Part shown: one piece after another, positions 1 through 5,430 of the stretch
Layout: every line of letters begins with the position of its first letter
Numbering within the stretch: position 1 is the first letter of the stretch
Assembly (NCBI GenBank): GCA_012513125.1
Contig: JAAZCS010000113.1
Coordinates: forward strand, 1-6,301
Direction: 5' to 3'
Length of the DNA: 6,301 nucleotides
Source of the DNA: Treponema sp.
Lineage (GTDB): Bacteria > Spirochaetota > Spirochaetia > Treponematales > Treponemataceae
Program-made: the position numbers and the translations under genes
Notes under the pieces: model-generated
Database searches by the model: none
What the model saw: the letters and a program-made list of their open reading frames with translations, nothing else
What the model was told of the DNA's origin: nothing

Positions 1-46
1 ACCACGACAAGGTGGAGCTGGTGGATACCAACCACGACAAGGTGGA
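1..46. repeat. 30-bp-period tandem repeat in the infB linker (two partial units)
   Basis: The 16-base string ACCACGACAAGGTGGA occurs exactly at 1-16 and again at 31-46, giving a 30-bp period that encodes PRQGG-type decapeptide units inside the disordered N-terminal linker of IF-2. The period is a multiple of three, so gain or loss of a unit would keep the frame. The array probably continues upstream of the window. The first 60 bases are about 50% GC, well above the rest of the window, because of the Gly, Arg and Pro codons. Confidence 0.8.
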
Positions 47-2086
47 TTCCAAAACAGAGCAAATGGTAATGGCGGTGGATTTAGACCTGGTGGAAATAGA
101 CAAGGTCCTTCAACTTTGCCAACTGTTGATCAGTCTAGGCAGCCATCTGCAAAAAAGACATTTAAAGGCAAAAAACAAATATATAGTAGAAAGGACGATG
201 AACAGTTTGATGACAAGTTCTTTGAGATGAAGAAGAAGTCTGAAACTCCTATGAATGTTGTACCAAAAGAAATAGATATAATGGAAACAATTTCAGTTTC
301 AGATTTAGCTAGAAAGATGAATTTAAAGGCATCTGAAATTATTGCTAAGCTTATGTCTATGGGAATGATGGTTACAATTACTCAATCAATCGATTCTGAT
401 ACTGCAACTTTGTTAGCATCTGAATATGACTGTGAAGTTCATTTGGTAAGCTTATATGATGAAACAGTTATTGAAAGTGATAATGATGAAGGCGTTGAAT
501 TAAAATACAGACCTCCAATTGTTACTGTAATGGGACACGTAGATCATGGTAAGACAAAGACTCTTGATGCTATAAGACATGCTCACGTTGCAGAAGGTGA
601 AGCAGGTGGAATTACACAATCGATAGGTGCATACTCTGTTTCAACTGAAAAAGGAAAGATAACATTCTTGGATACTCCAGGTCATGAAGCTTTTACTATG
701 ATGAGAGCTCGTGGTGCTCAGGTTACAGATATCGTTGTTTTGGTTGTTGCAGCTGATGATGGTGTTATGCCTCAGACTTTGGAAGCTATAAGTCATGCAA
801 AAGATGCAAAAGTTCCAATTATTGTTGCTGTAAATAAAGTTGATAAACCAGAAGCAAATCCTGATAGAGTAAAAACTCAATTATCAGAGATTGGTCTGAC
901 TCCAGAAGAATGGGGTGGTGAAACTCAAAATGTTAACATTTCTGCACTAAAAGGAATGGGAATTGATGATCTTCTTGATGCTATTCTTATTCAGGCTGAA
1001 ATATTGGAATTAAAAGCAAATGATGAATGTAGAGCTGAAGGAAAAATTCTTGAATCTAGAATAGATCAGGGAAGAGGTATTGTTTCTTCTGTAATCATAC
1101 AACGTGGTACTTTAAGACAAGGTGATCCTTTTGTAGCTGGAATTTATTCTGGTCGTGTTAGAGCAATGTTTAATGATAGAGGTGCTAGAATTCAGGAAGC
1201 AGGTCCTTCAATGCCTATAGAAGTATTAGGTATGGAAGAAATGCCAAATGCAGGTGATCCTTTCCAAGTTACAGAAACTGAAAAAGATGCTCGTGCTATT
1301 TCGTCTAAAAGACAAGAATTGAAGCGTTTTGAAGATGCAAAAGCCGTTAAAAAAGTTACTCTTGATAATTTGTACTCAACAATTGAAGCTAGTGAAGTTA
1401 GAGAATTGAAAGTTATTATCAAAGCTGATTTGCAAGGATCCGCAGAAGCTCTCAAAACTTCTTTGGAAAAACTCTCTACAAGAGAAATCAGACTTTCTGT
1501 TATTCATTCTTCTGCTGGAGCTATCAATGAAAGTGATGTAACATTAGCGGCTGCAGATTCAAATGCAATTATTATTGGTTTTAATGTTAGACCAACACCT
1601 AAAGCAAAAATTCTTGCAGAACAAGAACGTGTTGAAATCAGAAAATATAATATTATCTATAAATGTGTTGAAGAAATTCAAGCAGCAATGGAAGGTATGT
1701 TAAAACCTGATACTAAAGAAGAAGTTATTGGTATGCTTGAAGTACGTGATACATTTAAAGTACCAAAGATTGGACTTATTTCTGGTGTTATTGTTTCTGA
1801 AGGTGTTGTTCGACGTACTTCTAGTATTAATCTTATTAGAGATGGAATTGTTAAATTTACAGGTAAAATTTCTTCTTTAAAACGATTCAAAGATGATGCA
1901 AAAGAAGTTTCAACAGGATATGAATGTGGTATTGGACTTGAAAATTGGCAAGATGTTCAAGTTGGAGATCACATGGAAGTATTTGAATTTGTAGAAGTAG
2001 CTAAAAAGCTTGGTAAAACAATTGTGGAAGAACAAAAGGAAAATGCAAAGAAATTAGCTGATGCTACTAAAAATGAGGCTAAATAA
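2..2086 (+). CDS. infB: Translation initiation factor IF-2, 5'-truncated by the window edge
   Basis: IF-2 is the cytoplasmic GTPase that places formyl-Met-tRNA in the 30S P site and promotes 50S joining. The frame is open from position 2, so 694 residues are visible and the true start lies upstream; TTG 116 and the later internal ATGs are not starts. Order in the visible part: a Gly/Arg/Gln-rich linker (about 1-45), a basic stretch, an IF2_N-type domain (about 94-146), then the G domain with G1 GHVDHGKT (178-185), G2 GGITQ (202-206), G3 DTPGH (224-228), G4 NKVD (278-281) and G5 SALKG (314-318). Domains II, III and the C-terminal initiator-tRNA-binding domain follow, the last recognised by YECGIGLEN and VGDHMEVFEF near the end. 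KTKT after the P-loop, where most bacteria have KTSL or KTTL, is to my knowledge a treponemal trait. The stop is 2 nt before rbfA, as expected in an infB-rbfA operon. Confidence 0.97.
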   Translation, partial: PRQGGAGGYQPRQGGFQNRANGNGGGFRPGGNRQGPSTLPTVDQSRQPSAKKTFKGKKQIYSRKDDEQFDDKFFEMKKKSETPMNVVPKEIDIMETISVSDLARKMNLKASEIIAKLMSMGMMVTITQSIDSDTATLLASEYDCEVHLVSLYDETVIESDNDEGVELKYRPPIVTVMGHVDHGKTKTLDAIRHAHVAEGEAGGITQSIGAYSVSTEKGKITFLDTPGHEAFTMMRARGAQVTDIVVLVVAADDGVMPQTLEAISHAKDAKVPIIVAVNKVDKPEANPDRVKTQLSEIGLTPEEWGGETQNVNISALKGMGIDDLLDAILIQAEILELKANDECRAEGKILESRIDQGRGIVSSVIIQRGTLRQGDPFVAGIYSGRVRAMFNDRGARIQEAGPSMPIEVLGMEEMPNAGDPFQVTETEKDARAISSKRQELKRFEDAKAVKKVTLDNLYSTIEASEVRELKVIIKADLQGSAEALKTSLEKLSTREIRLSVIHSSAGAINESDVTLAAADSNAIIIGFNVRPTPKAKILAEQERVEIRKYNIIYKCVEEIQAAMEGMLKPDTKEEVIGMLEVRDTFKVPKIGLISGVIVSEGVVRRTSSINLIRDGIVKFTGKISSLKRFKDDAKEVSTGYECGIGLENWQDVQVGDHMEVFEFVEVAKKLGKTIVEEQKENAKKLADATKNEAK

Positions 2087-2088
2087 AA

Positions 2089-2454
2089 ATGGGATTATAT
2101 CGTTTGCAAAGATTAAATGATCAACTTCGTGATGAAATATCACATTTGATTTTAAGGGGTGATGTAAAAGATCCAAGGGTTAATTCTTTTATCTCTATAA
2201 ACCGAGTTGAAGTTACAAATGATTTGGCTTATGCAAAAGTTTACGTTTCTAGTTTTTTATCAGATAGTGATTTAAGAAAGGGTGTTGCAGGTTTGAATTC
2301 TGCGGCAGGTTTTATTCAATCTAGTATTGCTAAAAAACTAACTATTCGTCAATTTCCTAAACTGCAATTTATTGTTGATGAAGGAATGAAAGAGGGATTC
2401 AAAATGGTTCAAAAATTAAATGAACTAGAAAAAGAATCAAATAAAGAAAAGTAA
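2089..2454 (+). CDS. rbfA: 30S ribosome-binding factor A
   Basis: RbfA is a small KH-fold protein that binds the immature 30S subunit near the 5' end of 16S rRNA and helps late maturation, notably in the cold. The 121-residue length is normal for the family. Visible hallmarks are the N-terminal helix RLNDQLRDEISHLI (6-21), the strand pair FISINRVEVTNDLAYAKVYVS (34-54), the A-A-G form of the KH-like AxG kink at 72-74, and RQFPKLQFIVDEGMKEGF near the C-terminus. The start ATG is 2 nt after the infB stop. A Shine-Dalgarno TGAGG at 2074-2078 lies inside the last infB codons, 10 nt upstream, so translation is probably coupled to infB. A lysine/glutamate-rich tail ends the protein just before a hairpin terminator. 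Confidence 0.96.
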   Translation: MGLYRLQRLNDQLRDEISHLILRGDVKDPRVNSFISINRVEVTNDLAYAKVYVSSFLSDSDLRKGVAGLNSAAGFIQSSIAKKLTIRQFPKLQFIVDEGMKEGFKMVQKLNELEKESNKEK

Positions 2455-2460
2455 AATAAT

Positions 2461-2496
2461 AAAAATTACGAGTTGAAAAGCTCGTAATTTTTTTTT
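2461..2496 (+). terminator. Intrinsic terminator or attenuator hairpin between rbfA and truB
   Basis: AAAAATTACGAG (2461-2472) pairs perfectly with CTCGTAATTTTT (2481-2492). Two further pairs (T2473-G2480 wobble, T2474-A2479) close a GAAA loop, and the T-run continues to 2496. This is a textbook Rho-independent terminator starting 7 nt after the rbfA stop. Its T-run ends one base before the GGA that could serve as the truB ribosome-binding site, so it sits in the truB leader. It may end the infB-rbfA transcript, or let a fraction through to truB. Confidence 0.85.
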
Positions 2497-2503
2497 GGAT
2501 AGT

Positions 2504-3487
2504 ATGAATATAGATAATATGAACAATGATGGTATTGTATTACTGTCAAAAAGAGAGAATGAAACTAGTTTTAGTTCTTTGTACAATGTTAAAAAGGCTA
2601 TCAAAACAAACAAAGTTGGACATACAGGAACTCTTGATAGTTTCGCAAGTGGTTTGTTAGTAGTTTGCGTTGGAAAAATGACAAAACTTGTTTCAAATAT
2701 AACTGAATTTAGTAAAGAATATGAAGCGATTATTAAATTTGGTGAAGAAACTGATACATTGGAATTAACTGGCAAAATAATTAAAACAACAGATTTACCA
2801 ACTGAAGAAAAATTTAAGAGTGTTTTGTTGAAATATAAGGGAAAAATGCTTCAATTACCACCACAATATTCGGCAATTCATATTAATGGAAATCGTGCTA
2901 GTGATTTGGCAAGAAAAGGAATTGATTCTGTTATACCAAAGCGTGAAATAAATGTTTTCGATTCCTCAATTAAAGAATTAAAATTAAATAGCAATAACAA
3001 AGTGGAATATGCCAGAATCTTTTTTTCTGTTTCAAAAGGAACTTATATTAGAAGCTTAGCGAGAGATATTGGTCTTGATTGTGATAGTTCAGCTCATTTA
3101 GTCGGATTAAGGCGTTATTCTGTAGGAAATTTTAGAATAGAAGATGCTGTTGGGTATTCGTTATTAAAAGAATTTACAATAGAAAATATGCTTAATAATA
3201 CAAATTGTGATAATTTACGTGAAAGTGATTTAAATATTCAGGCTGAAATAAAAGAAAAAATCATGAATTTTAATAAAAATATTTCATTAGAATGTAACTT
3301 TGAGAATTTGATTATTAGTGATGAATATGTTGATGATTTCAAAAACGGAAAAAAAATCTTACACAAATGGTTTAATGAAATATCTGAGACGGATAAAACT
3401 TATTCAATATTTACTTCAATGGAAATGTTTATTGGTTTGATTGAATATAAAAATAATACTTTTACATATAAATTTGTAATTAATTAA
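2504..3487 (+). CDS. truB: tRNA pseudouridine(55) synthase TruB
   Basis: TruB isomerises U55 to pseudouridine in the T-loop of most tRNAs and also acts as a tRNA folding chaperone. The catalytic motif GHTGTLDSFASG carries the nucleophile Asp45 (numbered from ATG 2504). Tyr122 lies in the conserved PPQYSAI motif, and TYIRSLARDIG at 180-190 is the family's motif III-like segment. Most bacteria have Pro after the catalytic Asp; here it is Ser. The C-terminal ~100 residues are divergent and rich in Asn/Lys, where other TruB proteins carry a PUA-like domain. The start is uncertain: ATG 2504 is preferred because GGA (2497-2499) lies 4 nt upstream. ATG 2519 would give a more typical short N-terminus (MNNDGIVLLSK) but has no Shine-Dalgarno, and TTG 2495 falls in the terminator T-run. 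Length is 327 aa. I see no clear promoter of its own and no convincing terminator after it. Confidence 0.95.
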   Translation: MNIDNMNNDGIVLLSKRENETSFSSLYNVKKAIKTNKVGHTGTLDSFASGLLVVCVGKMTKLVSNITEFSKEYEAIIKFGEETDTLELTGKIIKTTDLPTEEKFKSVLLKYKGKMLQLPPQYSAIHINGNRASDLARKGIDSVIPKREINVFDSSIKELKLNSNNKVEYARIFFSVSKGTYIRSLARDIGLDCDSSAHLVGLRRYSVGNFRIEDAVGYSLLKEFTIENMLNNTNCDNLRESDLNIQAEIKEKIMNFNKNISLECNFENLIISDEYVDDFKNGKKILHKWFNEISETDKTYSIFTSMEMFIGLIEYKNNTFTYKFVIN

Positions 3488-3539
3488 AATAATTTATTTA
3501 AAAAAATTGAAAAATTTACAAAAAAAGATGTTTTATATA

Positions 3540-3568
3540 TTGACACTTATTATCGAATTTGTTATATT
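3540..3568 (+). promoter_or_regulatory. Sigma-70-type promoter for tRNA-Val
   Basis: A perfect -35 hexamer TTGACA (3540-3545) is followed by a 17-bp spacer and TATATT (3563-3568), one mismatch from consensus. The predicted start point is near 3575, about 30 nt before the mature tRNA, leaving a short 5' leader for RNase P to remove. It is the strongest promoter in the window, fitting a stable-RNA gene, and makes the tRNA independent of truB read-through. Confidence 0.8.
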
Positions 3569-3603
3569 AAATACATCACTTGAAGCAAACAAGTTGATAA
3601 AAC

Positions 3604-3677
3604 GGGCAGTTAGCTCAGCTGGTATGAGCGTCTGGTTTACACCCAGAATGTCGGGAGTTCGATCCTCTCACTGCCCA
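3604..3677 (+). tRNA. tRNA-Val (anticodon UAC)
   Basis: The 74-nt sequence folds into a complete cloverleaf. The acceptor stem is GGGCAGT/ACTGCCC (7 bp, perfect), the D stem GCTC/GAGC with a 9-nt loop, the anticodon stem TCTGG/CCAGA around loop TTTACAC, a 5-nt variable loop, and the T stem GGGAG/CTCTC (one G-U) around TTCGATC. The anticodon TAC is at 3638-3640, preceded by T33 and followed by A37, and reads GUA and probably other valine codons. The discriminator base is A. CCA is not encoded (the next bases are CTA), so a CCA-adding enzyme must finish the 3' end. The gene has its own promoter and terminator. Confidence 0.97.
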
Positions 3678-3679
3678 CT

Positions 3680-3708
3680 AAAAACCTCGGTTTAAAGAGG
3701 TTTTTTTT
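3680..3708 (+). terminator. Intrinsic terminator of the tRNA-Val gene
   Basis: AAAAACCTC (3680-3688) pairs with GAGGTTTTT (3697-3705) around an 8-nt loop, followed by T-run to 3708. It begins 3 nt after the tRNA and should end both the tRNA transcript and any read-through from truB. Confidence 0.88.
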
Positions 3709-3763
3709 ATTTTAAATCACTTCTATAAAAAAAATCACAAAAAATAATTAATTCGAACTAGAG

Positions 3764-3801
3764 AACAACTAAAAAAGTTCCAGTTTGATTTTTTAGTTGT
3801 T
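3764..3801. repeat. Perfect 13-bp inverted repeat, 12-nt loop
   Basis: AACAACTAAAAAA (3764-3776) and TTTTTTAGTTGTT (3789-3801) are exact reverse complements separated by 12 nt. There is no T-run after the right arm on + or after the left arm on -, so it is not a standard terminator in either direction. It lies downstream of the tRNA terminator, where no gene needs one. The function is unknown; it could be a remnant end of a mobile element or a stabilising RNA hairpin. Confidence 0.6.
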
Positions 3802-3851
3802 TATTAAATATAATAAAACTCAATAGAATTAGGTTAATTATATTTAATAAA
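3800..3851. repeat. Perfect 15-bp AT-only inverted repeat, 22-nt loop
   Basis: TTATTAAATATAAT (3801-3814), plus T3800, is the exact reverse complement of ATTATATTTAATAA (3837-3850) plus A3851, with 22 nt between. It abuts the preceding inverted repeat, sharing its last two bases. The arms are pure A/T, so chance occurrence is less remote than for a mixed sequence, but 15 uninterrupted pairs is long. No gene or promoter assignment is evident. Confidence 0.5.
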
Positions 3852-3860
3852 ACAAAAAAA

Positions 3861-4020
3861 TTCTTGGTACATTCAAGAGGTGGTAATATATTATTTATCA
3901 GAAATAGAACTGTAATGAATTTGATAAGTGAAAGGTTTACTTTGGCAACAATAGTAAAAACGAATGGTTAATTATCCTGTAGGCTTAAATAGAATGACGA
4001 TAATTGAAGCTGATTTATGT
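3861..4020 (+). pseudogene. Possible decayed coding remnant, tentatively XdhC-like
   Basis: One frame is open from 3789 to a TAA at 3969-3971 and ends MNLISERFTLATIVKTNG (from ATG 3915). The piece FTLATIVKTNG resembles the N-terminal strand of XdhC/CoxI-family molybdoenzyme-maturation proteins, which typically read like hvLATIVxTxGSxPRxxGxxM. Shifting frame by one base right after the final Gly gives NYPVGLNRMTII (3970-4005), which could be a damaged form of the expected P-x-x-G-x-x-M continuation. The rest of such a protein (normally over 200 residues) is absent, and there is no Shine-Dalgarno at ATG 3915. The assignment rests on about 11 residues and my memory of the family, so chance resemblance is quite possible. 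The raised GC of this block is the independent hint that it was once coding. Confidence 0.22.
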
Positions 4021-4050
4021 GCATTGAATAATGTACTTTTTTTATAAATG

Positions 4051-4059
4051 TGATATAAT
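4051..4059 (+). promoter_or_regulatory. Extended -10 promoter for the CxxCH lipoprotein gene
   Basis: TGATATAAT at 4051-4059 is an extended -10 element (TGn followed by a perfect TATAAT at 4054-4059). No good -35 lies at 16-18 bp; the only TTGA-like site (TTGAAT, 4024-4029) is 24 bp away. Predicted transcription start is about 4066, giving a leader of some 57 nt of almost pure A/T before ATG 4123. Confidence 0.6.
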
Positions 4060-4122
4060 TTACGAAAATTTAAAATTATTGTTTTACAAATTTTTAAATT
4101 AATTATTATAAAGAAAAATAAC

Positions 4123-4524
4123 ATGAAAAAGAGTTTATTAATAACAATAACTTTGGTAGCAAGTTTAATTTTAGGATTTGCAGGCTGTGCAAATAAGAGT
4201 GATGCAAACGCAATGCGTGATATAACAGAAAAAGATTTTGCTGTTATTAAATCTTGGAATTCTGTAAAATTTTGTTTAGAATGTCATACAGATAGAGAAA
4301 TTGAAGCTGGTGTTCCAACACAAGTAATGGAAAATGATTCGTATTATGACATATTGAGTACAGAGGATGATGGTGATGTTCAATATTACATCAATTATAC
4401 TACTCAGGATGATAGTTCAGGTACTGTTACATACTCAGACTTTGTTGGGATGATAACTCCTTCTTCATCAAAAACTGTACAAATTAACAATGATAGAACG
4501 AAAATTGTCACTATAACACCATAA
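4123..4524 (+). CDS. Small putative lipoprotein with a CxxCH motif, function unknown
   Basis: I do not recognise this 133-residue protein. It starts MKKSLL followed by a hydrophobic stretch and a lipobox-like FAGC, so it is probably exported, lipidated at Cys22 and held in a membrane facing the periplasm or the cell surface. Phe at -3 is tolerated by relaxed spirochaetal lipoboxes. The mature part of about 112 residues contains CLECH at 51-55, the form of a covalent heme c attachment site (CxxCH), although a pair of Cys plus His could equally bind metal or be incidental. The remainder is acidic, Ser/Thr-rich and likely beta-stranded (QYYINYTTQDDSSGTVTYSDF). The only ribosome-binding candidate is a weak AAAGA shortly upstream in an A/T-only leader. 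It stands alone, with a promoter before it and a hairpin terminator about 90 nt after it. Confidence 0.8.
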   Translation: MKKSLLITITLVASLILGFAGCANKSDANAMRDITEKDFAVIKSWNSVKFCLECHTDREIEAGVPTQVMENDSYYDILSTEDDGDVQYYINYTTQDDSSGTVTYSDFVGMITPSSSKTVQINNDRTKIVTITP

Positions 4525-4616
4525 GTAATTAATGACATATCATTCAATTATGTATTAACTCTTACAAAACAGTAGAAATAATTTCTAAAAAAAAAGATGT
4601 TAGTAAATAATTACTG

Positions 4617-4669
4617 AAGTGCATCCCAAAAGTTAGACAAACAATGTTCAACTTAAGGGGTGCTTTTTT
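4617..4669 (+). terminator. Terminator-like hairpin with arms resembling IS3-family ends
   Basis: GCATCCC (4621-4627) pairs with GGGGTGC (4657-4663, one G-U), then after a 2x2 mismatch AAGTT (4630-4634) pairs with AACTT (4650-4654). Six Ts follow at 4664-4669, so it can act as the intrinsic terminator of the preceding lipoprotein gene. The left arm GCATCCCAAAAGTTAGAC reads like the terminal inverted repeat of IS3-family (IS150 group) elements (TG..GTGCACCCCAAAAGTTAGAC type, from memory). The right arm is an imperfect inverse copy only 15 nt away, which could be two element ends left after internal deletion. Confidence 0.6.
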
Positions 4670-4754
4670 ATAGTTCACATAATCAGAATGTGTAATTTAA
4701 TTTAAATATTTCATTCTATTTTATAATTATATTCTGTTGCTAAAAAAGTAAATA

Positions 4755-4783
4755 TTGATAATCTTTTTGATACACAATATAAT
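4755..4783 (+). promoter_or_regulatory. Near-consensus sigma-70-type promoter of the second lipoprotein operon
   Basis: TTGATA (4755-4760) is separated by exactly 17 bp from a perfect TATAAT (4778-4783). Transcription should begin 6-8 nt after the -10, at 4789-4791, which is at the ATG of the lipoprotein gene (4791). The mRNA would thus have essentially no leader. The TTG of the -35 box is in frame with the gene, but it is unlikely to be the start codon because it would lie upstream of the transcript. Confidence 0.7.
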
Positions 4784-4790
4784 TTTTAGA

Positions 4791-5420
4791 ATGAAGTTAA
4801 AATTACTAATTTATATTTTGTTTTTTTTACTGTTATTGATTTCTTGTTCTGGTAGAAACAATAAAAAATCAATGAGTAATTCTTCACTAAAAAACGAAAT
4901 AGAAAGCAAAATAGATAATACAATATATACAAAAGAACTTGAACAAGATTTGTTAACTATTCCATTGAATAAATTTGATAATATTTCAGAAAATGTTCAT
5001 CTTTCCACAGAATTACTTACAGTAAATAATTCTTCCAATAAAGAAATATTTCCTTATTTAGAAAATTTAGGAATAATTAGTAATAACAAATATATTGAAA
5101 ATATAAATCAAATTAATACGATTATATTAGAGATTTCTAAAAAGGGATTTTTCTGTATAAATGAAAAATTTGCACAAGAAAATTATTACAATTTTATCTT
5201 ATTCTATGACTCAGTAACAAATAACTGTTCTGATTCAACTTATTTATTGAATCAAGCTGATAAAAAAGAAAATATTTTTAATTCATATATAATTGGTGAA
5301 ATATTTAATTCACACGGAGTCGTTCAAATTCCTGTTCGATTTTTTTATGATAAAAGGCAACTTGATGTTATAATATATATGAATAATGATTCTAAATTAA
5401 TAAAAATTGAATTAGCTTGA
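4791..5420 (+). CDS. Putative lipoprotein of unknown function, probably leaderless mRNA
   Basis: The 209-residue product begins MKLKLLIYILFFLLLLISC: two lysines, a long hydrophobic core and a lipobox LISC with Cys19 as the lipidation site, so a signal-peptidase II substrate anchored in a membrane is expected. The mature region starts with a Ser/Asn/Lys-rich tether and continues as a mixed alpha/beta domain ending GVVQIPVRFFYDKRQLDVIIYMNNDSKLIKIEL, which looks like a strand-rich C-terminal sheet. No family motif is recognised. ATG 4791 is chosen over TTG 4755 because the signal peptide begins there and because the TTG is part of the -35 box; no Shine-Dalgarno precedes the ATG. The codons are extremely A/T-rich, far more so than in infB. 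The stop is 10 nt before the next gene, so the two probably form an operon. Confidence 0.85.
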   Translation: MKLKLLIYILFFLLLLISCSGRNNKKSMSNSSLKNEIESKIDNTIYTKELEQDLLTIPLNKFDNISENVHLSTELLTVNNSSNKEIFPYLENLGIISNNKYIENINQINTIILEISKKGFFCINEKFAQENYYNFILFYDSVTNNCSDSTYLLNQADKKENIFNSYIIGEIFNSHGVVQIPVRFFYDKRQLDVIIYMNNDSKLIKIELA

Positions 5421-5430
5421 TGGAGAAATT

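Larger units (their letters stand above)
3711..4050. other. Intergenic gap without an intact gene
   Basis: This stretch between the tRNA terminator and the promoter of the first lipoprotein has no intact reading frame with a start and ribosome-binding site on either strand. It contains two inverted repeats (3764-3851) and a block at 3861-4020 that is 29% GC by hand count, against 17% in 3711-3860 and 12% in 4021-4120. The richer block looks like decayed coding sequence rather than ordinary spacer. Confidence 0.6.

Noticed and set aside
116..118. TTG at 116 as the start of infB
   Set aside because: The same frame is open back to position 2 with Gly/Arg/Gln-rich IF-2 linker sequence, and there is no ribosome-binding site before 116.
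12..230. 72-codon + strand frame overlapping the start of infB
   Set aside because: It lies out of frame inside the infB linker and basic region, has no SD, and its composition follows the repeat read in another frame.
641..1890. Three - strand frames inside infB (641-880, 1192-1455, 1678-1890)
   Set aside because: They are antisense to strongly conserved IF-2 domains, with no recognisable product or start signals.
2437..2775. 112-codon - strand frame across the rbfA end and truB
   Set aside because: It reads through the terminator hairpin and conserved TruB motifs; hydrophobic character comes from complementing A-rich codons.
3466..3497. ATAAATT/AATTTAT pairing at the truB end as a terminator
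   Set aside because: Seven A/T-only pairs with a long loop and no T-run; too weak to call.
3507..3695. 62-codon + strand frame
   Set aside because: It spans the tRNA promoter, the whole tRNA-Val gene and part of its terminator, so it is not a protein gene.
3743..4107. 11-bp inverted repeat AATAATTAATT (3743-3753) and AATTAATTATT (4097-4107) bracketing the gap
   Set aside because: Pure A/T and short; in sequence this AT-rich such a match over 350 bp is expected by chance, and no target-site duplication flanks it.
3520..4601. Shared 13-mer AAAAAAAGATGTT at 3520-3532 and 4589-4601
   Set aside because: Mostly an A-run with no extension of similarity on either side; no sign of a repeated element.
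4755..4790. TTG 4755 as start of the second lipoprotein
   Set aside because: It is the first triplet of the -35 hexamer, would precede the transcript start, and would put 12 extra residues before a well-formed signal peptide.
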